DNA from: Sesamum alatum
Lineage: Eukaryota; Streptophyta; Magnoliopsida; Lamiales; Pedaliaceae
Direction of reading: 5' to 3'
DNA: 64,000 nucleotides
NCBI GenBank assembly: GCA_034509735.1
Contig: JACGWO010000012.1
Span: 24,705,188 to 24,769,187 of the forward strand
Every line of letters starts with the position of its first letter. Within the stretch, counting starts at the first letter, position 1. This document shows, piece after piece, positions 13,301 to 23,445 of the stretch. The notes below the pieces were generated by a model. That model worked only from the letters and a program-made list of their open reading frames with translations, was not told the origin of the DNA and made no database searches. Made by a program: the position numbers and the translations under genes.

Positions 13301-15296
13301 TTATCAGCACCTACCTATGTTTAAGTAAATTTAAAAAATAATTAGAGACCATTTACACTTAATAGTGAGTTGAATTAACTAATCTGCATAATGCAACAAG
13401 ACGCAACATTGCGATGCATAATTATTGACTTCAGTATGCTTATATAATCTGGCAAACAGACGCAGAATGCAAAAACTCCCCATTGTGCTTAAAGCAGCCA
13501 CTAGACCATGATCTACTTGGTAAATCCCATACAATAAGTCCAGGATAAATCTAATGTATCTTCCTCCTACAAACCATAATTGAGCAATTTCTGCTGGTAA
13601 CCTATAAGGGAAACAAAATGAAGTACACAGAAATTATGTTTTAATTCCTGCGAGCTAAACAAGAACCTCACAGCATAAACTCAATGAACAACTTCCAGAG
13701 CTCTAGGATATAAATATGTGTAGTTTTAATATTATTATGTATTTGCAGGGAACAATTTCTCAAATGTAAGAGGCCACTCTCATCCAAGTGATCTAATGAC
13801 TTTGAAGATCTAGTATCAGGGCAGCTATGAAACAACAAATAATGTTTTTTTACAGCAAAATAAGAGCACAACTATGATTCTGCTCTCTAGTAGAAAGAGT
13901 GCCTATAGGAATTTTATCAGCTGTTCGCTATCAGCAGTAGACAGAGGCCTTTGCAAAAGTTTATTGTACATGTTTCATTTTATAAGATAACTGTGTCTTT
14001 CTTATTCTTCTAGATAACCTTTATTAATATAATGCCCCTTCACCTTCAGGATGTTACTCTAACATGAGAAACAGAGATTAGCAACAGGGTGGATGACAAC
14101 AAGCAGCAGATCAGATGTTAAAAGGCACTGTCTCCTGTTTTCCACATAATAGGATTAGCATATAAACAAAAAGCTTTAGAACAGTCTTTCTGGAGATATG
14201 CACAGTCAAATGTCAGTATGTAACTTCAATTATTTGGCCTGCAAAATTGACAAGTCATGTCCAAGCCAGCAAGGAAGAAAAACTTGATTTTACCTTTTTC
14301 ATCAAGCGAAAGAGATTATTATAGCATCCAAAAAAAACATGCAATCCCATCTCAATGTGGTTTCCTTGTTTGTCTACATATGAACCCACTTTTCCACCAA
14401 CGAAGGACCTCGATTCATATATATCCACCTGCAAATATGAAAGTGTTCCATGTCACACAGACCTACCAAGAAAATAGTCCAACACCTAATTAGAAATAAT
14501 GAGGGGCGAAACCTCAAGTATAAAATTTGTCTCCAGATATATTTACCAATTAAGTTTCAGAAGAGAGAGAGTTTATAAATTACTCCTACTTTCCTGTCAA
14601 ATTGAGAATACATGGAAAATGACATCACAACATGAACAACAGATCTATCAAACTATTCTATCTTTTTCCCAACTTCTTGTACTTGTTGGGGTGGAGTGGA
14701 AGAGTAGATAAAGCTGGCGTAAATACCTCATGGCCTTGATCCAAAAGCTCGACCGCAGTTGACATGCCAGCAAGCCCGGCTCCGATAATCGCCACTTTGA
14801 GCTTCGGACCCTTGTAATGCTCAGGTTCTGGTGGAAATAAACCTTTTGGAGCTGCAGAGGAGCAATTCATTATACTCAGAAAAGTAGAAAACTAAAAGAC
14901 CTTTCTCAGTCTACAAATGGAAACTGAAAGCCAAACACCATTACTGCAGTAACAAAAAACAGGTAACACCAGAAGCACAAAACGAATTCAATCAGCCAGA
15001 AAAATTCGCCGTACCTCATACTAGCAACAAAGCTAAATCACGAAGCTGATCACCAAAAACTAAAAACAGAATTTACACAACGAAGCTCGACATTGGGGTT
15101 CCCGAGAATCATAAATTTTACCGTTGACTCTCATGTCAGATACGTTAGACTCCAAATCCGAGCGAATAGTGAGCCTCCTCCGCCCCTTAAACTGAGAGGA
15201 GTAGTGGCGGTTGCGGAATCCGACAGACCGAATTTGGAATTTTCCATTGGGTGGGAAGTAAAGACAAGCAGCAGTCGTAGCAGCAGCAGAAGCCAT
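7356..15296 (-). CDS. ZDS: Zeta-carotene desaturase, chloroplast/chromoplast
   Basis: Complete 14-exon gene, 577 aa. Exons: 15296-15122, 14851-14727, 14428-14294, 13314-13242, 13080-13007, 11978-11874, 11128-10884, 10779-10692, 9961-9919, 9829-9673, 9564-9436, 9278-9206, 8086-7922, 7502-7356. The lengths sum to 1,734 nt and every junction keeps frame with GT-AG. ZDS oxidises 9,9'-di-cis-zeta-carotene via neurosporene towards prolycopene in plastid carotenoid synthesis, passing electrons to plastoquinone. The first ~50 residues are rich in Ser, Ala, Thr and Arg, as expected of a transit peptide. The FAD-binding GxGxxG lies at residues 82-87 ([10 protein letters not shown]). Other family blocks are [46 protein letters not shown] and, at the C-terminus, [20 protein letters not shown] then SGRQAS. 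Length fits the family (about 560-590). The ATG at 15296 is preferred; an in-frame upstream GTG is ignored. Confidence 0.97.
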
Positions 15297-15588
15297 GCTC
15301 ACAACCTCCTCTTCTGCCGGTCTGCGAATTGAGCGTGAGAATCAATCAAGACATGAGCAAGAGAATCAGAGTTGGGTATAAGTATTAGGAAGAAGCTGGT
15401 TTGGTTCGGTATTGGTGAGGAGGCAGATGCTCTGACTCGAATTTGTCAGCATCTCAATCAATTCTACTGCGCCGTTCGGTGCTAAGTATTTCTACTTGCG
15501 CGTTAATGCTTTGGGTTCTGCGACGTGGATCTTCTCTAATTAATTACAACGTGATTGATATATTTATTTTTTTTCAGACATTTAAAAA

Positions 15589-16137
15589 TAGAGAGAACTA
15601 AATTGCTATTCTTGAAATTTAGTAATTATACGTAAATTTATTATAATTTGAGAAATTATATCGATTGTTCTTGAAGTTTATTTTTATTTAATAAATATAA
15701 TAAATAGATTTATTCATTAATTAAAATTTATTGAATCTGTTGATATTAACAAAAATAAATTGAATAAAAATGATATTTACCTCGATTGTTTTATTACTGA
15801 CGTATTGCAGGTCAAATAAATCTTTTCACACTAAATTACACTTACAAAGGTGAAGATATACCTCGTTATATGCTTTTACATTTGAAGATGTATAATGTTA
15901 GTTTGACAATAAAAAGATTTATGTGACCTGCAATAAGTCGTAATAAGTCAATTGGGATAAATATTATTTTTAATCATTTTTTTGTTAGTATCAGTAAAAT
16001 CGGTGAATTAGGACTATTAGAGGAACTTATTTGTTAGATAAAAGCAAACCTCAAGAGTACTAAGTATAATTTTTCAAAAAATATGGAGTTTATGTGTAAT
16101 TACACAAAATTTCAAGAAAAGACAATATAATTATCCC
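15589..16137. mobile_element. Palindromic MITE, family A (copy 1)
   Basis: The left arm (CTATTCTTGAAATTTAGTAA) is inverted at the right (TTTCAAGAAAAGACAATATA). Internal blocks TTATTACTGACGTATTGCAG and CTGCAATAAGTCGTAATAAG also form an inverted pair, so the whole is a long imperfect hairpin. The same layout occurs at 40416-40932. It is non-coding. The ends are approximate and no clear TSD was found. Confidence 0.6.
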
Positions 16138-16370
16138 TATAAATATAATTAAATTTAAATATAATTTTAAAATAGTGTCACGTAAAATATATATAATTAT
16201 ATATACATATATATAATGTTTGTGCAAAAGTGTGATAGAAGATCCCCTCTCTTTCTGTATTATTTCAAAAACGTTCAAAGATTTAAGGTATTAATTAAGT
16301 GGACAACTCTTGTAACAATCTATGTATTGAAAGCGAGTACGGTGTCTGAATAAGGATATTTAAAAAAAAT

Positions 16371-17028
16371 GGGGTAATTTAAATAAAAATATAAAAAAAA
16401 ATTAACGAAATGGGGTAAATATATCCCATTTCATATTTTAGGCGAAGCCGGGTATATTGACTTCGGCTTCAGCCCTCGTTGTCTGAAAAAGGAGAAGCCG
16501 GGGTCAAACACCCATGGTTGCACATCTTCAGAACGTACAGTATACTACTATCGCGTGGACCCAAATGTGTCATATTATATTTGGAATAATTTTTCAAAAT
16601 AATGATTAAAAATGAGAGGAGTGAAAAATATGAAAATATTTTGGGTGAAGTGTTGGATGAAAAATTTGAGGTAAAATTGTTGAAGGAGTTTGAGGAGGGG
16701 AAAATATGATTGTGGTTGAAGAGGTTTCTAAAGTGTTGGGGACGCTCGGATGGGTTTTAAAAATTGTGAGGGGGGGGGGGGGTTTAAAGTGTTTCTAGGG
16801 TGGGGGTAAAATGGGACGCATTATATGCGTCCCATCTACCTGCGGAAGCCGGGGTAGTTGACCCCGGCTTCAGCAGGCAGAGAAGCCGGGGTCGTTGGCT
16901 TCTCCTTTTTCAGATAACGAGGGCTGAAGCAGGGGTCAATATACCCGGTTTCGCCTAAAATATCAAATGGGGTATATTTACCCCATTTCGTTAAAAAAAA
17001 AAATTAACATTTTTTATTTAAATTTACC
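16371..17028. mobile_element. Non-autonomous TIR element, long arms
   Basis: Terminal inverted repeats of roughly 140 bp. The left arm runs GGGGTAATTTAAATAAAAA, then TTAACGAAATGGGGTAAAT, then TTTTAGGCGAAGCCGGGTAT and CAGCCCTCGTTGTCTGAAAA; the right arm is the near-exact reverse complement. The centre has several copies of GAAGCCGGGGTCA in both orientations and a palindrome around ATGGGACGCATTATATGCGT. Flanks share AAAAAAAT on both sides, a possible 8-bp TSD, but low-complexity. No transposase is present. Confidence 0.8.
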
Positions 17029-17252
17029 AAAAAAATGAAAGACAAACACGTTTCTTTTTTCAAATAGCAGTAAATAGAAAGAAAAAAAAGCAAACATAAA
17101 ATGAAAAGATTAAGAAAGTCCTAACTTTGATCTAATTAATTTTTTTATTTATCTATTTCAATAATAGTCTTTCTTCAAGTTTTATGTTTGGTTTTAAATT
17201 ATTGATTTCTTTTAAAATAATTTCGTTATATTCACATAGTAAATAATATAAA

Positions 17253-17676
17253 TGGTAAATTACATCTACCTTCCATGAGATTTAACATAATTATAAATAC
17301 TCCCTCGTTGTTTGAAAAGTTACAAATACCCCCCTGAGGTTTGTCATCGTCTAACAAATAACTCATTTCCATTCATTTTATCGGTGAACTGACCAAAATG
17401 CTCTTATGCGCTAAATTATTTTTTATTTAATTTTTAATTTTTTTTTACTACAGTTTGCATGGAGAGGTTTCTGAAATTTTTTACACAGAGGAGCAATAAT
17501 GCAATTTGTCTCGGTTGATTTTTCTATAATTTTAATAAAAAATTTAAGGGCAAAATGGTCAATTTCAAGTTTTTGGTTAAAACTTATAAATCTCATGGGA
17601 TATTTGTAATTTTTTAAACAACGAGGGAATATTTTTAATTATGTCAAACCTCATTAGAGGTGGATGTAATTTACCC
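17253..17676. mobile_element. Mutator-like MITE, family B (copy 1)
   Basis: TIRs TGGTAAATTACATCTACC and, at the right, the inverse of GGGTAAATTACATCCACC. A perfect 9-bp TSD, TAATATAAA, lies at 17244-17252 and 17677-17685. The arms carry ATAATTATAAATACTCCCTC / ATTTTTAATTATGTCAAACC, also seen at 39916-40373 and 58429-58857. The 9-bp TSD suggests mobilisation by a MULE-type transposase. Confidence 0.85.
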
Positions 17677-19186
17677 TAATATAAAATAATAACATTTGAA
17701 CCACTTACCAATAACTCCATTACCAAAAGTGGATCCAAGAGAGGACCTTTCAATCACTTTCATGGCCAGAAAGTGGAGGCTTATTATATATATTATGTGA
17801 AACTATAAATGCAGGTAGGTTCATGTCTATAATGTTTTATTTTTATATGTCCATTTTACCAACAAATTAATCATTTTTAAATAGAGTATTTGTTTAGTAT
17901 ATTAGTATAAATAATGTTGCAAATCAAATGAGTTAAAAAATTTAAAATAGAAGATTGTGAGGGTCAGGTTAAGGTCCAATTTGGCCCGACAATTGCATGA
18001 TTGATTATCAGAGATTTAAATTTGAAATAATTGATTTATAAGACTGATTACGACATTTGAATCACAAATTATACAAATGCAAATTGTAATTAAATAAATT
18101 TAAAAACTAACTTAATTATGAAGGTTAATTGAAGAAATAAGATTTTATATAATGGACTTTGTTGGAACTTTTCATATTATTTTTTCTAATTTGGCCTTCT
18201 CTAATCTTATCTGTCAATCTAAATTTGATGAATTAACACATAATTAACCATGATAAAAAGGAAATTCCTTATGAATAATTAAGTTGGATTTTAAAAACGA
18301 ATTTTTAGGAGTATGAATAAAGGTTCGAAACATCATAATCACACCTATTCGGATAGGTTTAACTCTTTTGCTCCCGCCTTCAATGTGATTAGTTCCATTT
18401 CCAATGTGGGACGGCAACACCTATGGTGGAAAAAAAAAAAAAAGAAAACATTGATGATGCTTGCATTTGTACAAGAGTTTGATGCATATATCTATCTATC
18501 TATACTATATATTAAAGTTCAAGACTATAAATAAATTATTTTTTGTAGACAATATGTGGATTGACTAAACTGCCATTGTTTAACTTATTATCTTCACGAA
18601 TTGCTCTCTCTTGCATTAATTACTTAAATCAATAATTTTTTATTCAACGTACATTTAAAATTAATTGATTTGATTAATTACTCCTTATATATTTCTTTTA
18701 TTTCATTTAACTTAATAAATATAATAAAATATTTAAATTATAAACACATATCGATTAATTTTTTCGGATGGTCAGTGATGTCTAATTTAAATGACGAAGT
18801 TAAGGGTTCATAATCATTGTGTGAATATTATTTTATTTTAATAGCAGTTGTTGGTATACTATAATAATAATAATTAGTTAATTAAACATATTCAACATTT
18901 AAAATTTATGTATATTAATCGTTAATAATTAAAATTCATGATAAAATTTTATTCAATTCACTAAAAAAAAAATCCCAATTGAAAAACGCTCTAAATATAA
19001 AATAGCATACAATGCCCAACACTTTCATGTGGCAAAGTAGGTGTTTCTTGAAGATGTAAAGGTCAACCATGTAAATTAAAGAGCACGCAAGCACCGCGTA
19101 GTAAAATATCAGCACATGCGTTCCTCGGCGGGCTATTAATTAAAACAATGGATTTAGGGATTGTTTACTTTTTTTTTTAATTAGTT

Positions 19187-19690
19187 GTTATAATACGTTC
19201 TCTCTGCGTGCATATAAAAAATGTTATTTCACACTTTAAAGCAAAAAAAGAAAAAAAAAGAAATTGATTTATCGATTAACGTAAAATTTAGAAGTTAAAT
19301 AAGTTGGTTATATTATCGATTGAAGGGTATTTTTGACTTTACATAAAAATAGTGTAGATGTGTCATTAATCGTTGGTTGTGAGTATGGAGGGCATTTTTC
19401 TTTTTATACTAACCATTGTGGCACGTTGTCCCTGCGTGCATATAGATAAATATTTTTTCATACTTTAATATGTATTATTATAAATAAGAACGAATATAAA
19501 TCAATACATCACCTTTGGAAAAAAAAAAGAAAAAAAAAAACTAATTTATCAATTAATGTAACGTTTGGAAGTTAAATAAATTAATTATATTATCGGTTGA
19601 AGGATATTTTTGACTTCACAAAAAAATGGTGCAGTGGTGTCGTTAACCTCTGCTTGTTGGTGTGAAGGGTCTTTTTTTCATATATTAGTA
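19187..19690. repeat. Diverged tandem duplication, about 240-280 bp unit
   Basis: Two head-to-tail copies (about 19187-19410 and 19411-19690) share CTCTGCGTGCATATA / CCCTGCGTGCATATAGA, a poly-A tract, then TTATCGATTAACGTAA, GAAGTTAAATAA, TATTATCG(A/G)TTGAAGG and TATTTTTGACTT. No coding content is seen. Confidence 0.65.
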
Positions 19691-19951
19691 TAAATTAGCA
19701 TAGATGAAATAAATGGTTCAAATATCCCAAATAAGTTATTTTTGTAGGATAAAATAATTTAGTAAAATTTATTAAATATTTACTTTAATGGACAAAATAA
19801 TGAAACAAAATAGGGTAAAATGCAATTTGTCCCCCTGTATTTTCAGATCTATTAAAAAAAAATCCATGTGAAAAAAAAACACTAAAAAAACCCTCTGTGA
19901 TTCTTAAAATCTTGCAAAACACCCTCCCCCCCCCAACCCAAGAGGTGTACT

Positions 19952-20559
19952 TAGGGGTGACAATTCAACCCAGACCCGACAAAATCCGCACCGGACCCAA
20001 CCCTAATGGAGTGGGTCCGGGTCCGAATCCAAAAAATTGAAGACGGGGCGGGTAGAGGGTCCTGGGTCCAGGTTCTTAAGGACCCTCCCCGTTTGTATGA
20101 TATATATATATTTATTTATTTATCATGATAGAATAAATAATTAATAAAATAGTATATCGTTTAATTTATTTATTGTTATGTACTTGTTCAACAATTGATG
20201 AATTGAAAATTTGTCCAATAATACTTAACGATGAGGAAGACGAAGAAGTAGTTACTAATGTATAATCAATACGAATTGTTTCATTATGAACAATTTTATT
20301 TGTACTTGAATTTTTTTTTATGTCAATTTGGGTTAGATCATGAACAATTTTATTTGTAATTGATATATTATTATTTTTTATTTATAGAACAAATAAAAAA
20401 AATAAAATAACCGGGTCTACTGGGTTAGACCCGCCCCCGGCGGGTTTTGTGCCTGGGTGGGGTTAAAAAAAAAATAACCGGGTCGGGGCGGGTCTCGGTC
20501 CTTCCCAGAGTTGGCGGGCGGGTCCCGGGTCCACCAAACCCGTCCCGTTGCCACCCCTA
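19952..20559. mobile_element. hAT-type non-autonomous element, nested
   Basis: TIRs TAGGGGTGACAA (left) and TTGCCACCCCTA (right), the typical TAGGGGTG...CA hAT end. A perfect 8-bp TSD GGTGTACT lies at 19944-19951 and 20560-20567. Subterminal GC-rich blocks (GGGTCCGGGTCC and its inverse) flank an AT-rich centre. No transposase frame. It is inserted in the left arm of the 19813-22158 element. Confidence 0.92.
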
Positions 20560-20593
20560 GGTGTACTGCACCCGCCCTTCATGCAACTATGTA

Positions 20594-21124
20594 GGGCTGT
20601 GCATTTCGGTTAAAATAACCGAACCGAACCAAAAATTCGGTTAACCGAATTTTCGGTTCGGGATTTTATAAAACCAAAAACCGAACCAAAGATAAAACTT
20701 CGGTTCAATTATAATTAAAATTTTTTTGCCATTTAGTGTATTAAGTGCATAATTTTCAGCACATTCAGTGCATCAAGCCATTAATCTCACAGTCGGCGAA
20801 CTAGAGAAGTGTCCTAAGAAGAACCTCTGGCCGTCGTGTCTTTCTTGACTCCGCTCGGCGCTCGTCTCTCTTCTCGTCTCCTATGAAGAAGCCAAACCCA
20901 GTGGGGGTGTGCAAAAACCTGAAACTCTGAAGTCAAAATGGCCAAACCCACCAAAAAATTATGTATATATTATATATTAATATATTATTAAATATTAATA
21001 TTATATTAAAAAAATTTTGATTTTCGGTTCGGTTCGGTGAACCAAAAACTTTCGGTCGAACCGAACTGAAAACCGATTTTTTGGTTTGGTCGATTTTTTT
21101 CGGTTCGGACGGTTTTTGCACACC
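20594..21124. mobile_element. hAT-like MITE, CGGTT-rich
   Basis: The left end TAGGGCTGTGCATTTCGGTT is inverted at the right as CGGTTTTTGCACACCCC. Subterminal regions are dense in GGTTCGGTT / AACCGAACC. Flanks share CAACTA, suggesting a mutated 8-bp TSD. A second internal copy of the right end (GGGGGTGTGCAAAAACC, about 20901) suggests an internal rearrangement. Non-coding. Confidence 0.7.
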
Positions 21125-21734
21125 CCAACAACTAGGCCTTAATTTTTAACAACAAAATCATTTTGCATCTTAATTTATGGACCGTCAGATCTTGTTTGTT
21201 ATACATCTCACGTTAAAATTTCATAGAGAATAGATCAATGAATAGATTTTATTAGATTCGAATCTAGGGTCCAGATTCAACACAAAATTCAATGGTTCAG
21301 ATTTTATTTAGTTTAAATTAATGGTCTAGATTTAACATACTAATATTTATCACATTACTATATTTAATATAGATAAAATATTAATAGTAATTTAAAAATA
21401 TATTTTAGAAAGTAGAGTTTTCACCTGCCCACCCACCACCGCCTTCTCGCTGCCGCCGCCGTCCTCTTCCCCTCCCATCAGCTTCCTCCCCATCGCCTCC
21501 TCCGCGCCCCTCCATCCACCCGTTTGCGTCCGCCTCCACCGCCCCATTCGCCTCCGCCTCTGCCTTCACCGCCCCATTCTCTCCTCCATCTGCCCAGCGC
21601 CTCTCCGCCTCCTCCCCATTTGAGTTCGACAGAGCCTCCCCGTCTGCCTTCTCCCTTCACCTTCACCGCCTGCCACTTGCCCCCTCCTCCCGTCCCTCTC
21701 TGGCGCCGACAACGGCCGACGCCTCCTCTTTTAG

Positions 21735-21738
<4 letters not shown>

Positions 21739-21777
<39 letters not shown>
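21739..21777. repeat. (CT)n microsatellite
   Basis: An uninterrupted CT dinucleotide run of about 39 bases between the GC-rich core and the AT-rich right arm of the 19813-22158 element. Confidence 0.95.
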
Positions 21778-21780
<3 letters not shown>

Positions 21781-22196
21781 AATATATATATATACATAAT
21801 TACATATAATATATATTTTTATATAAATAAATATTTATAATTAAAGATATATAAATCATATTTAAATATATAAAATATATAGTTTTAAAATATATTCATA
21901 AATTTAAAGTGTTGAGATCTAAACCATTCAATCATTTGAGATGAGATCTAATGGTATATAAATAAGGCTAGACTTGTAACTTTGTATTTATAGAATTAAG
22001 AAAAAAAAAAGCCCGTGCATGGGGGTGCACTTATGGGATGAAGGGGGTGTTTTTTCTATATTTTGAGAATCACAGAGGGGCTTTTTAGCGTTTTATTTTT
22101 TAGAGGGTTTTTTTAAAAATATTTCTGAAAATACAGGGAAGCAAATTGCATTTTACCCAACAAAGATATGTAAGGTAGTGTGAAGTTTACTTTGTA

Positions 22197-22575
22197 GGGA
22201 AAATTATAATTTACTATCACAACTGACCATCTTTATGATTTTGGCCCTATTATTTTAGCACATTCATCAAATTTAGATCCATAAATCACAAAAGCTTACA
22301 ATTTCAATCATAACCACAAATTTCATTAAATATTTAACAGATGGGGTACATGATCTGCACGTGCTCCATTAAGTAACTAGCCATTGATCTCATCGGGGAG
22401 CATGCAATTTGCCCGCACTCCATTAAATATTTAGTAGAATTTGTGATTGAGACTAGTTGTAAGTTTTTGTGACTTGGGATCAAAATTGCAAAGCGGATAA
22501 ATTGTGAATGTACATTGCACTTTTTCCTTACATTGTATGACAATCTTTGTGATAAAAGATTGTAATTACTTTTAT
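22197..22575. mobile_element. Palindromic MITE, family C (copy 1)
   Basis: The left arm TCACAACTGACCATCTTTAT and CATTAAATATTTAACAGATG pair with inverse sequences to the right (CCATTAAATATTTAGTAGAA, TTTGTGATTGAGACTAGTTG). The same sequence pattern (ATTAAATATTTAAC, GGTTGAGACTAAAATTAC) occurs at 56190-56445. It is non-coding and the ends are approximate. Confidence 0.55.
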
Positions 22576-23445
22576 ACCCTCAAATATCAGTTGTGGTCAG
22601 ATATGGGCTTCTCAGACATTTCCACTTGCAGCACTCCAGGGTTGGGCTGAATTCGGATGGATCAGTTTGTGTACATACTTAGCCCAACCCGTAAGTTTCC
22701 GGCCCAGCGGGACTTAGACCGGGCCACCATCTGTTAGTGTAAATGAATTATAATGCAAACAATTCTTTTGGTCTTGTTTACTTTTAATTATTAGGTTGAA
22801 TATGTAGTCCGATTTTTCGGGACCATCAAATATTAGTTTCAAGGAAAAAATTATTTTTAACATTTTGCCCTTAAAAAGTAGTTAAATTGTGAACTTTTTT
22901 TGCCCATAAAAGGCATATCGCAATAAAGCCTTTTTCTTTTCTTATAATTCTTGTAAAAAATATAAATATTTGAATATTATACACGAAATTAATACATGTA
23001 AAGTGAGATACAAAAGTAAACACAAATTATAGATAGTGAAGCATCAGGCGAATATTCTTATTTAAATCAGATTTAATCGGACAAAACCAATCACATGACT
23101 AGCGTGATACATTTATTATGTTATTGGTCACTGTTTTTTCAATTGTACATTAAATGCATATACAAATATATGAAACTTGTCATATAATTGATCGTACCCG
23201 AGTCGAATTAGAATTTTACAAGGGACTGCATTTACGACACCAAAAATAAAATGCCCTTCTTTTCTATTGTCGTTTCCATAAACTATTTTCCCTCCAGAAG
23301 AAGAGAACTACACATTCTAGCCGGCCGGCGGTCAGTGACTATGTCACCAAGATCCCACCAGAACAGACAGAAAATACATACAAATAATACATACAAATTA
23401 TAGTTATAATCCTCAAAGCTTCAAACAGATGATACTCGAAAAGCA

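Larger units (their letters stand above)
19813..22158. mobile_element. Large TIR element with GC-rich core and nested insertions
   Basis: The left end GGGTAAAATGCAATTTGTCC is inverted at the right as CAAATTGCATTTTACCC. Arms pair for well over 100 bp (CCCTCTGTGATTCTTAAAAT against ATTTTGAGAATCACAGAGGG). Flanks AACAAAATA and AACAAAGAT give an imperfect 9-bp TSD. Two hAT-like elements (19952-20559 and about 20594-21124) sit inside it. A GC-rich, coding-like but low-complexity core lies at 21427-21720, between AT-rich arms. I see no transposase. Confidence 0.7.
15297..23445. other. Gene-free block dense in TIR elements
   Basis: Eight kilobases between the ZDS start and the ammonium transporter start. 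The first ~150 bases should include the ZDS 5' UTR and promoter. The rest is mostly small inverted-repeat elements (listed separately), a diverged tandem duplication (19187-19690) and AT-rich filler at 17680-19180. The stretch 22580-23445, upstream of the transporter, is AT-rich with no element I can delimit. No real coding frame is supported; the longer ORFs here are low-complexity or lie inside repeats. Confidence 0.7.

Noticed and set aside
21524..21799. 91-codon Pro/Ser-rich frame
   Set aside because: Translation of a low-complexity CCT/CCG tract and a (CT)n microsatellite inside a TIR element.
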